Source: Strigamia acuminata (taxonomy: Eukaryota; Arthropoda; Chilopoda; Geophilomorpha; Linotaeniidae). Taken from it: 64,000 bases of DNA. The stretch is taken from assembly GCA_949358305.1 (NCBI GenBank), contig OX442314.1:43532581-43596580 (forward strand), in the 5' to 3' direction. Both the position numbers and the translations under genes were made by a program. The notes below the pieces were generated by a model that worked only from the letters and a program-made list of their open reading frames with translations, was not told where the DNA came from and ran no database searches. Positions 1 through 9,400 of this stretch are shown here, piece after piece; within the stretch, counting starts at the first letter, position 1, and each line of letters starts with the position of its first letter.

Positions 1-1
1 G

Positions 2-1141
2 CGAAGGGATGTATTGTATTTGCCCAAGATGATGCGGAGACAGATCACGAACGAAGTACATATTGGACACGCGCATCCAGGAGTCGACGCAACGATTGAG
101 GCGATTCGGAAGAGGTTTTGGTTCCCCAGGATGCGAAGTTACGTAAAGGCAGCCGTAGGAACGTGCGTCGAGTGTTTGATGAGGAAGGAACCAGGAGGAA
201 AACGGGCCGGCGAGTTGAATATTATCGAGAGACAAAGGGTGCCATTCCACACTGTTCACCTGGATCATGTGGGCCCCTTTCCGAAGAGCGGCATTGGATA
301 TCGACACATTCTGGTGGCGGTATGCAATTTTTCGAAATTGGTCTTTCTGATGCCGGTGAAATCAACGAACGCAACGACTACGTGCAAAGAGATTCGGAAG
401 CTGTGTGCACGAATGTGGATCCCGACGCGGATTATTACAGATCGAGGAACTGCGTTCACCAACGCATTATTTGCAGAGATGTGCACGGAACTCGAGATTC
501 GACACGTGCTGACTTCGACGGAAAATCCGAGAGCGAATGGACAAGTGGAAAGGATGAACCGAACGATAGTTCCAATGTTGGCGAGCCAAACGACGAAGGA
601 CGACGGGAGCGATTGGAGCAAAGGGATTGACAAGGTTGAAATCGCGATCAACTCAAGAATCAACCAGTCGACCAAGAAAACACCGTTGGAGGTGTTGTAT
701 GGATTCCAGCCGAGAACGATCATCGAGCCAAGATTAGCAGCGATAGTAGTCGAGGAAAACGATGGAGACGGGACAGAAATCGAAGACATAAGAAACGAAG
801 CATACGAAACAATGACGGAAAACCAGATCAAGCAGAAAAAGGCGTTCGATAGACATCGAGGACCAAGCCGGACATACGAGGTCGGAGATGTGGTCGTCGT
901 ACGAAGGAAAGCGATCGCAATACAAGGCAAAGCAGGGAAACTCAGTAATCTATACCGAGGACCATTGCGAGTAAGTCGGCGAATTTCGAGCACAGTGTAC
1001 GAGGTTACGAGTCTTGAGAACCCACCTCGATACAAAACGACCGCACCAATCGACCAGATGAAGAAGTGGACATTCGAGGACGACGCAGCATCGGGAGCCG
1101 AAGACGAGTTAACAGGTGTCGGCGGGGGCGCCGACATTTAG
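2..1141 (+). CDS. Gypsy-0 pol, C-terminal part (integrase), partial at window start
   Basis: This is the integrase end of a Ty3/gypsy Pol whose upstream part lies outside the window. The frame is open from base 2. Counted from the codon at 14, an HHCC zinc finger covers about residues 16-54 (two His in the NEVHIGHAH stretch, then CVEC). It is followed by the catalytic core: Asp in HLDHVGPF, Asp in ITDRGTAF and Glu in GQVERMNR, which is the DD35E triad. A C-terminal basic region with a YRGPLRV segment matches the GPY/F module that follows many gypsy integrases. Integrase joins the cDNA copy to chromosomal DNA. The last codons overlap the start of the 3' LTR, as in several gypsy lineages. No lesion is visible in this part. 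The element class is certain; the subfamily is not. Confidence 0.93.
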   Translation, partial: RRDVLYLPKMMRRQITNEVHIGHAHPGVDATIEAIRKRFWFPRMRSYVKAAVGTCVECLMRKEPGGKRAGELNIIERQRVPFHTVHLDHVGPFPKSGIGYRHILVAVCNFSKLVFLMPVKSTNATTTCKEIRKLCARMWIPTRIITDRGTAFTNALFAEMCTELEIRHVLTSTENPRANGQVERMNRTIVPMLASQTTKDDGSDWSKGIDKVEIAINSRINQSTKKTPLEVLYGFQPRTIIEPRLAAIVVEENDGDGTEIEDIRNEAYETMTENQIKQKKAFDRHRGPSRTYEVGDVVVVRRKAIAIQGKAGKLSNLYRGPLRVSRRISSTVYEVTSLENPPRYKTTAPIDQMKKWTFEDDAASGAEDELTGVGGGADI

Positions 1142-1418
1142 TCGGATGACCGAGTGTGGAGTTTTGGGGTTTCGACAGGCGACAACGGTCGCCAGGGGGC
1201 GGGGCGGGCATACGCGAATATGTCCGATAGACGTTTTGGGGGTAGACAGCCAATTGGGGGCTGTTCCTTGTGGTCAGCCAATCAGGGCTGACCAGTCTCA
1301 TATTTAAATGTAATAATTTGTAATAAAGATCACTTTGAATTTAACAAGCTAGTGTGTGCGTCGCGGACCAGCGGGTCCGCCATTTTGTTTATTTGGAGTC
1401 AGCTAGTAATAGTTTACA
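1117..1418 (+). repeat. 3' LTR of Gypsy-0
   Basis: The segment starts TGTCGGCGGGGGCGCCGACA, which itself forms a perfect hairpin, and ends TTTACA, giving TG...CA ends of about 302 bp. It carries AATAAA near 1322 and directly abuts satellite DNA at 1419, so the element inserted into the satellite. The 5' LTR is outside the window, so the edges are inferred from terminal motifs only. Confidence 0.7.
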
Positions 1419-2198
1419 TTATCAATTTTTACCGATTTTTATCGATTTTTACCGATTTTTATCGATTTTTACCGATTTTTATCGATTTTTATCAATTTTT
1501 ACCGATTTTTATCGATTTTTACCGATTTTTATTGATTTTTACCGATTTTTATCGTTTTTTCTCTATTTTTATCAATTTTTACCGATTTTTAACGATTTTT
1601 ACCGATTTTTATCGATTTTTACCGATTTTTACCGATTTTTAACAATTTTTACCGATTTTTACCGATTTTTATTGATTTTTACCGATTTTTATCAATTTTT
1701 GCCGATTTTTATCGATTTTTACTGATTTTTATCGATTTTTACCGATTTTTACCGATTTTTATCGTTTTTTTCTCCATTTTTATCGATTTTTACCGATTTT
1801 TATCGATTTTTACCGATTTTTATCGTCTTTTCTCCATTTTTATCGATTTTTACCGATTTTTATCGTTCTTTCTCCATTTTTATCGATTTTTTATATCAAA
1901 TTGTAATGTTTTTTAAAAATTTATTGTTGAATAAAATCATAGATTTTTAGTCAAAAAATTGATTTTTGTGATTTGTGAGTCAAAAAATAAATTTCTGTGA
2001 TTTGTCAGTAAAAAAAATTGATTTTTGTGATTTTTAACATGTAATGTCATATTTTTGTATGTAATTTAAATTTTTTTTTCGTAATTTTTATTTCAATTAT
2101 TTTAGTAATTTTTATTTATTTATTACACATTCCAGGACTTTGGGATATACCCCATGGGGTACCCCATTTGGGGTGTACCCTGTGTTTTGTAGTGACCC
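1419..2198 (+). mobile_element. Foldback-like element, right arm (left part cut off by Gypsy-0)
   Basis: The segment holds the T-rich satellite arm (units ACCGATTTTT and ATCGATTTTT, about 1421-1890), an AT-rich spacer, and a terminal sequence with nested palindromes of GGGGTACCCC type at 2140-2198. It ends AGTGACCC followed by CCTAAATCG, exactly as in the complete copy at 18701-20976. The left arm is missing because Gypsy-0 inserted in the satellite and the window begins inside that insertion. Long open frames here, rich in repeated Phe, Tyr, Ile and Asp, are satellite artefacts. Confidence 0.7.
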
Positions 2199-2930
2199 CC
2201 TAAATCGTCTTATTTCGCATATTAATTAATCCGCAATTTAAAATTAAAGGACGTACGGTAGTGCGGCAGATTTGGCCGATGATTCTGTCCGAAACACTCG
2301 TTCGATTCCAACGCGAATCGATTCCACGGAATCATCGAAGAGTGAGTGTGTGTGTGTGTGTGTTGCACGTGCATTCGTGTCAATGCTCACCTATACTTCA
2401 ACCAGTGGTCAAACTGATTGTCCAACTCTAGCCGACACATCCATCCGCATTCGTGTTATTTGTACTTGGCAGGCGGCGTTTTAGTCGACGCATGCGCCGT
2501 GTTTCCACATTTCCGTTTAGGCCTAATCGAGGTGATGGAGTTAGGCGTTGATTTTGATCGAATATGGCGTAGAAAACCATGCAGATACTGTCAAAAGAGG
2601 AGGATTTATTTATTCAGGTTATGCTCGAAGTTCGAGAAACGTTTGATGGTTTCGTTTTTGCGGTCACCGATGTCTGGAGCGATAATTCGATTATTCTGTG
2701 CGGTGCGACAAAAACATCGCGCATCGAGAGTCGAATGAGTCGGTGTTGAGTCGTGTTGACGTTTTTCATTTGTCTGGTTTATTTATTCGCACTGCGATCG
2801 GGAAGTTAGGTTCGGAGGAGGAACTTGCCGCGAACTTGTCGGTGCGTGCTTGGCCGAGCACGGGCACGGGCACGGGCACGGGCACGGGGCGGTGTTGATA
2901 AAGAATTTGATTGTGGGTTGCATCGCTGGT
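2199..2930 (+). pseudogene. Gene X copy 1, degenerate, unrecognised
   Basis: This block recurs near-identically at 20977-21708 and 45045-45772. It contains several overlapping short frames that look coding but do not join. One is a 56-codon frame from ATG 2579 (starting MQILSKEEDLFIQV); a second, in another frame, runs on from about 2715 with acidic and hydrophobic residues to a GTGTGTG tail made by a (GGGCAC)n microsatellite at about 2857-2890. Moving between them needs a frameshift. I do not recognise the protein. A (TG)n run lies at 2343-2362. It may be a decayed host gene carried along with the tandem unit, or non-coding. Confidence 0.35.
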
Positions 2931-2976
2931 CAGCAGTTTTTATGATGGTGGATTTGGCCGATTTGGCTGATTTTTG

Positions 2977-4552
2977 AGCTCATGTACCGTACTTTGATAG
3001 GCGATCGAGCGGTGTGTTCTATACTCTGTACACCGATTTTTAGCGAAAATCACCAATTTTTCGCTTAAAATCGGTGATTTTTGCTAAAAATTGGTGATTT
3101 TTGCTAAAAATCGGTGATTTTTGCTAAAAATCGGTGATTTTTGCTAAAAATCGGTGATTTTTGCTAAAAATCGGTGATTTTTGCTAAAAATCGGTGATTT
3201 TTGCTAAAAATCGGTGTTTTAACGCTTAAAATTGGTAATTTTTTGGTGATTTTCGCTAAAAATCAGTGTTTAATCGATTAAAATCGGTGATTTTTGCTAA
3301 AAATTAGTGATTTTCGCTACAAATTGGTGATTTTTGAGCTCATGTACCGTACTTTGATAGGCGGTCGAGCGGTGTGTTCTATACTCTATACACCGATTTT
3401 TAGCGAAAATCACCAATTTTTCGCTAAAAATCTGTTTTTTCGCTTAAAATCGTTGTTTTTCGCTAAAAATCGGTGATTTTTGCTAAAAATCGGTGTTTTA
3501 TCGCTTAAAATTGGTGATTTTTTGGTGATTTTCGCTAGAAATCGGTTTTTTATCGATTAAAATCGGTGAATTTTGCTAAAAATTAGTGATTTTCGTTACA
3601 AATTGGTGATTTTCGCTAAAAATCGGTGTTTTATCGCTTAAAATTGGTGATGTTTTGGTGATTTTCGCTAAAAATCAGTGTTTAATCGATTAAAATCGGT
3701 GATTTTTGCTAAAAGTTAGTGATTTTCGCTACAGATTGGTGATTTTCGCTACAGATTGGTGATTTTCGAGCTCATGTACCGTACTTTGATAGGCGATCGA
3801 GCGGTGTGTTCTATACTCTGTACACCGATTTTTAGCGAAAATCACCAATTTTTCGCTTAAAATCGGTGATTTTTGCTAAAAATTGGTGATTTTTGCTAAA
3901 AATCGGTGATTTTTGCTAAAAATCGGTGATTTTTGCTAAAAATCGGTGATTTTTGCTAAAAATCGGTGTTTTAACGCTTAAAATTGGTGATTTTTTGGTG
4001 ATTTTCGCTAAAAATCAGTGTTTAATCGATTAAAATCGGTGATTTTTGCTAAAAATTAGTGATTTTTGCTACAAATTGGTGATTTTTGAGCTCATGTACC
4101 GTACTTTGATAGGCGGTCGAGCGGTGTGTTCTATACTCTATACACCGATTTTTAGCGAAAATCACCAATTTTTCGCTAAAAATCTGTTTTTTCGCTTAAA
4201 ATCGTTGTTTTTTCGCTAAAAATCGGTGATTTTTGCTAAAAATCGGTGTTTTATCGCTTAAAATTGGTGATTTTTTGGTGATTTTCGCTAGAAATCGGTT
4301 TTGTATCGATTAAAATCGGTGAATTTTGCTAAAAATTAGTGATTTTCGTTACAAATTGGTGATTTTCGCTAAAAATCGGTGTTTTATCGCTTAAAATTGG
4401 TGATGTTTTGGTGATTTTCGCTAAAAATCAGTGTTTAATCGATTAAAATCGGTGATTTTTGCTAAAAATTAGTGATTTTCGCTACAGATTGGTGATTTTC
4501 GAGCTCATGTACCGTACTTTGATAGGCGATCGAGCGGTGTGTTCTATACTCT
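2977..4552 (+). repeat. sat2 tandem array, first block
   Basis: A 20-bp repeat of the form AAATCGGTGATTTTTGCTAA is organised into higher-order blocks. Each block starts with a unique-looking segment (GAGCTCATGTACCGTACTTT, then a motif ending CTATACTCTGTACACC) at about 2977, 3337, 3767, 4087 and 4501, so spacing varies from 320 to 430 bp. After each starter, the repeat runs first in one orientation and then in the other, which makes hairpins. The array is interrupted at 4552 by Gypsy-1 and resumes at 14626. Confidence 0.9.
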
Positions 4553-5175
4553 TGTGAGTGTTCGGACGGACGCCACGTGGTCGGGGGAGAGCCACGGAGG
4601 CGCTGGACGCAACACACACGATAAAACAAACCACGAAATACACGGAGACACAATATAGTTTTAGTTATGGCTTTATTAGATGTCTAGGGGTATGATTGTA
4701 GTGTCCCATAGTGTATTTCCCAAGGCGGCGGTTCCTTCGAACCGTCCCTAATCAGACCGCGTGGCACGGCGGCCATCGGCCGCCATGACACACGAGGTCG
4801 GTAATCGGTTTTGGGCCACGCCGCCGAAGTTACGGTTAACGTCCGGCGGACGTGGCGCAACTGGACGCTCAGGTCCCGGCGGGCGATATCATCGCCACGC
4901 CGATAGTTTGGGTTATCTCAATAGCCAGTTTTGGAGGCGGTCGCAACACGACCGTTCGCCTTGCTGGTTGATCAACAACTCTCTTGTCCCTACGGGGACC
5001 AACCACTTCCGGAAGGGCGACTTCCGGGGCCCGATCCTGCTTGACCAAAGGCCCGCAGCTCCACCTGGTTGCGGGGGACCGCAACAGGCTGCGCGAGATA
5101 CGAGAGGCGCTGGAGCTGCGCCAAGTGCATTGCCGTTGCAGTGCAGCGACCCGTGCGCAGGGGCAGCTGGTCACA
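4553..5175 (-). repeat. Gypsy-1 3' LTR
   Basis: The 623-bp GC-rich LTR matches 14003-14625 over its full length. On the element strand it starts TGTGACCAGCTGCCCC and ends CACTCACA. The opposite strand is open for well over 100 codons across it (see the antisense entry). Confidence 0.95.
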
Positions 5176-5424
5176 TTTCCCCCCCCTGGAAAAAGGTAAG
5201 TACGAGGGGGTACAACGCAGTCACTGAAGTGGTTGTTGAAAGTTAACACATCGCATTACTTTTCTTTTTTCAGATTATCAGATGACCATATTTCGGACGA
5301 GCCATCAGCTAGAACGAAGATCACCGGTAGGAATGCACTTGGGAAAATCAACACTACAAAGGAACACATACACACTTACCCCCAGGATGGAAACTTGTAC
5401 AATTTAAACACTATTGAAAAATAA
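4785..5424 (+). other. Candidate spliced antisense frame of Gypsy-1 (starts in 3' LTR)
   Basis: On the strand opposite to gag and pol, a frame from ATG 4785 stays open through the LTR for 137 codons, is Gly/Arg/Pro-rich, and reaches a strong donor AAAAG|GTAAGT at 5195/5196. A matching acceptor, CTTTTCTTTTTTCAG, ends at 5273, giving a 78-nt intron. In the ATG frame the second exon stops almost at once (5283-5285). In another frame (open from 4972, no ATG) the splice joins 70 codons to a further 49, ending at 5424, where AATAAA overlaps the stop. Its layout resembles antisense genes that start in a 3' LTR, such as HTLV-1 HBZ. I see no homology to any known protein. Expression is unproven and the GC-rich LTR could be open by chance. 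Confidence 0.35.
5176..5187 (-). promoter_or_regulatory. Gypsy-1 polypurine tract
   Basis: On the element strand AGGGGGGGGAAA lies directly before the 3' LTR start TGTGACC. This is the expected plus-strand primer for reverse transcription. A 13-nt copy of the same tract lies upstream of gag at 11911-11923. Confidence 0.85.
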
Positions 5425-5667
5425 AAATGTAAAATAACACTTGTAATTTAAAAATATATATGAATAAAAAACACTTTTTGAACTTTAAAATCTAACATTT
5501 GTAGTTATTGAATCCATTTAACATTAAAAGGTAAGTATGCTAATTTTAACACTTTGGAATAATTAATAATAAAAAAAACTTGTTTTGACAATAAAAAAAT
5601 TATTTCTGGCACTATAAAAGTCTTAACAGGCTTGGCCAAAATCTCCTTTAAAACGACGGCGAAAACT
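5425..5667. other. AT-rich 3' region of Gypsy-1
   Basis: This is the non-coding stretch between the third ORF and the antisense exon. It is AT-rich, with AATAAA on the plus strand near 5463. I see no gene in it. Confidence 0.5.
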
Positions 5668-6225
5668 TCACTGCAGCGATTTCCCCGGTGTGGGTGGCGT
5701 ATCGTCGGTTTTTGGCTCTTCTTCAGTTTTGTCGTCGACGAATTCTTCTGCTAGCTTCTTGCGTGACTTCTTATTCGACTTCTTTTTAAGCACAAATGGC
5801 TTATGTGGCGGACGAAGAACCTTCTGCGACGTCGTCGCTGCGGGTTTCTTCGTAGAGATATTAGTAGAGGCAGTCGGCGGCGGTTGAGAGCGTACGCTCT
5901 TCGTTGCCGTTTTCTGTCTTTTCTTTGGGGGTTCCGTCGGTGTGGCATTCGCCACACGCGCTTGTTCCCTGTCTGCGATTTCCTTCTCGCGTTCTGCGCG
6001 CGATCGGACGCGCATCCAGTTAATATGTCGGTGGTGCAGCGGAATCGGCTGACCGGGCAGCGTCATGAACATGACAAACCATTCCTCGAGTGGTTGATCC
6101 GTCAGCACGATTTCGTCTCCGCCGCAGTTCATGCACGGGATTCGCGACAGATTCCACAGCGTGATGTAGCCGAAGCCGTTACAGATTGGGCACTGAACCC
6201 ATTCGTTGTTTCGGTGATTTTCCAT
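5668..6225 (-). CDS. Gypsy-1 ORF3: zinc-site accessory protein
   Basis: A 185-codon frame starts at ATG 6225, 221 nt after the pol stop, in the place where errantiviruses carry env; it has no signal peptide or membrane segment. Residues 12-34 form CPICNGFG ... CMNCGGDE, a CX2C-X15-CX2C zinc site resembling half of a DnaJ-type CxxCxGxG repeat. An aromatic/basic stretch (HHRHINWMRVRSRAERE, about 70-87) follows, then a Lys-rich, disordered tail (KKKSNKKSRKK) that looks like a nuclear or RNA-binding tail. The site spacing, flanking Gly residues and following aromatic segment match the ORF3 of Gypsy-2. It would need splicing, reinitiation or a subgenomic RNA for expression. Role unknown; nucleic-acid binding or capsid assembly are guesses. 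Confidence 0.8.
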   Translation of the reverse strand: MENHRNNEWVQCPICNGFGYITLWNLSRIPCMNCGGDEIVLTDQPLEEWFVMFMTLPGQPIPLHHRHINWMRVRSRAEREKEIADREQARVANATPTEPPKKRQKTATKSVRSQPPPTASTNISTKKPAATTSQKVLRPPHKPFVLKKKSNKKSRKKLAEEFVDDKTEEEPKTDDTPPTPGKSLQ

Positions 6226-6446
6226 CGTTTTTCCAATCTTTTCGTTTCGATTTTCCAGAGAAGTTCCACACGACTGGTCAGTGGCGATCGCAGCGAATAA
6301 GTGATTTGGACAAAGAATGGTGGTGGCTAAGTATAGAACCGGAAGACGTTTCGCGAACGTTTAATTGGCGTATGGACCGCAGATGTTTTGTAAACAGTCT
6401 GTGATTGGTCCAAATGGGTCTCCCGATTTGAAGTGTCACCTAGCGG

Positions 6447-9400
6447 TCAATCCCGATATCGGATCGGTAAAACGTGATTTCTCGAAGGTCTATTTGAGTC
6501 CGAATTTGGTTTTGGTCGAGCCGTCGTGGGTTTTTGTGAATCCACTTGTGGCAACAGCAAGGGTTTTATTCTTTTTGGTTTCCCAAAAGGTTTTACTGGT
6601 GTTGGCAACTTAGTTGCGATACCAGATTCCGTTGGTTGCACTGGAGTTGGCAATATTGTTGCTGTTCCAGTGTCCACAGGTTGGTTTTCAAGAACTTCTT
6701 CATCTTCCTTATCTAAAATGGGCCATTCAGCCTTTTCTTCTGAGGGGATGAATCTCCTGAGTTTTACAATGTTGTGTGTACCCCTCGCTTGCAAAGTTAT
6801 TGGTTTCGCAAGGGCATACGCATTGTTGTTAAAGACTTTAGTTATTACATAAGGTCCTTCAAAGCGATCCTCAAGGGACGCAGCATATCGATTAGCAGCA
6901 TTGGACAATGGGTGGGTCTTTAGTAGAACCAAGTCTCCAATTTCGAACTTATCGTCGCTGCGGTGTTGATCGTAGTAAGTTTTCTGTTTTGCTTGGGCCA
7001 GACTCTTATTTTTAAGAGCTGCAGCAATCAGAGTACGGTGTCTAGCGACTAGCATTCTGACAGCGTCGTAGGGCCTATTTGGGTCGAATGGGGTGTCATA
7101 AGACACATCTCGATTATCCCAAAATGGTCGCAATTCCCTGCCATACGTCAGTATTGCTGGTGTAAAACCGGTAGACACATTTGGGGCAGAATGCAAAGCA
7201 AAATTTATCTGGTCGATGCATCTGTCCCAGTGATCGTGCTCAAATGTAAAAATTCGAAGCATAATCTTGATATTCCTGTTTACGCGCTCAGTCAGGTTAG
7301 TCTGGGGATGGTAAGGCGTTGCTTTAATTGGCACAACCCCTGCATCGTCACAGAGAGTCTGAAACACGTCAGAAATGAATTGGGGGCCATTATCGCTCAA
7401 CATGAAACGGGGGCACCCATGACAGCTGAAAAATCGTTTTAAAATTGGTGCAATTGCAGTCATTTTGGCGGATCTTAGCGGTGTAGCTTCCATCCAGCCG
7501 GTGGCATAATCCACCACAACTAGAATGAAGCGATTTCTGTTCGAGGTTCTAGGTAATGGACCTATTAGATCGATTCCTATCTTCTCAAAACGACCAATTT
7601 TTGGAGAAGTTGGGACCATCAATCCCTTTGGTTTTCTCTGAATCGGTTTGCAGCGTTGGCAGCGATTGCAGCTTGCTACATGAAGTTTTACTTCTTTTTG
7701 CATGCCAGGCCAGAAATAAACTCTTTTCAATCGCTCTAGAGTTACTTCAACTCCTCCGTGACCAGCCATCGGATGGTCGTGAATTAGTTGAAGTGCTGCG
7801 AGTTGCAGAGATGGTGGAATAAAGATTTTAAATCCAATTCCCAAATCCTCTTCCTCCACAAAGAAATCAGTTTTAAAGGGTGCATAAATAATAAGCATTC
7901 CTTTTCTAGTGAGTGTGCAGTCGTACTGCCTTTCTTCCAAGAACTTAGGAAGTTCTGGTCGAGGTTGTCCATCATCCAATTCCAACCATTCGATTAGTTT
8001 TGAAAGATGTTTATCTGCACGCTGCTGTAATATAATGTTCTCGAAAGACATCGGGTAATCGGTCTCATTTGTGAGATAAGCTAGAGCAACAGGCTCTATA
8101 ATCTCTGTTAGAGTTGCTTTTCCTTCTAACGGATTGCCATTATCAAGAGAGACTCTGGATAAGGCATCCGCGACTTGATTGTCGGTGCCTTTTCGGTACT
8201 TGATGGTGAAATTTTCATTCTGCAATTTCATTGCCCACCTAGCCAGTCTTCCAGCTGGGTTTTCCATTGTCATGAGAAATCTCAGAGCATGATGGTCAGT
8301 CTCAACTTGGTACTCAGAATATTCAATGTATGGTTTGAACTTATCAACAGCCCAAACCACAGCTAAACATTCCAAATCAGTGGTGCTGTAGTTGTTTTCC
8401 GCGCCTTGCAGAGTTCTGCTGGCGTACGCAACTGGTCTTAAAGCACCATGGTCATCCAGTTGCATGAGGACTGCACCGAGCCCGCCGCCACTAGCATCTG
8501 TATGGATGGTAAAGTTGCGAGCGAAATCAGGCAGAGGTAGCACAATTCCTTTTGCAAGCTGGTTTTTCAGATATTCGAAAGCAACATTGCACTCTTCAGA
8601 CCATTCCCATTTTGTATCTTTCTTTAAAAGGGCAAAAAATGGTTTTTGAGTAATACTCAGTTTTGGAATTAGAGCAGCATAGAAAACCACCATCCCAATA
8701 AAACGCTGAAGCTGTTTTATACTGGAAGGGGTCGGATAATTTAAAATTGCTTCCACTTTGTCGTTGTTTGGGCTATAACCCCCATTTGACATCGTGAAAC
8801 CAAGAAAGTTTAATTCTTCAGGGCAAATAAATGACTTTGACGGACTCGCTGTCAATTTGTTTTTATCTAATTTTGACAATATGTCATCTAAATGCTGAAG
8901 GTGTTCTTCAAATGAGTCGCTAAAAATGATAATATCATCGAGGTAAGCGAGTGCCCACTTGTGTTGTGCAGTTCCAAGAACTTGATCCATCATTCTTTGA
9001 AATGCACTGGGTGCATTGCACAGTCCGAAGGGCATACGAGTAAATTGGTATGTTCCATCAGAAGTAGAAAAAGCAGTTTTCTTCTTGTCACTTGGTTTAA
9101 GTTTTATTTGGTAATAACCTTTAGTTAAATCCAAAGTAGAAAAGAACTTTTTTCCACCTAAACAGGCCAAAATCATAGAAATTGAGGGCATCTGATAGAC
9201 GTCCTTAATTGTGATTTTATTTAGCCAGCGAAAGTCAATACAGAGGCGGTACCCTCCGTCTTTCTTTGCAACAATCACGGGGGGATTTTTATAACTCCCC
9301 TCGCAAGGTTCGGCCCAACCATCTCTCAGCAATTCAGCAACCAATTCGCGATAAATCTCAGCTTTCTTGGGATTCATTGGTCGGTCTTTGCATCGAAATG

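Noticed and set aside
265-1137. 290-codon minus-strand frame opposite Gypsy-0 integrase
   Set aside because: It mirrors the integrase coding strand, whose catalytic residues are clear; no independent evidence for expression.
2272-2484. 70-codon frame repeated in all three units as a gene
   Set aside because: It is repeated only because the block is duplicated; composition is dominated by Ser/Thr and a (TG)n tract, and it overlaps better-looking frames.
2977-4552. CRISPR-like array
   Set aside because: The repeats are back-to-back 20-bp units without unique spacers, in animal DNA with LTR elements and introns; this is satellite DNA.
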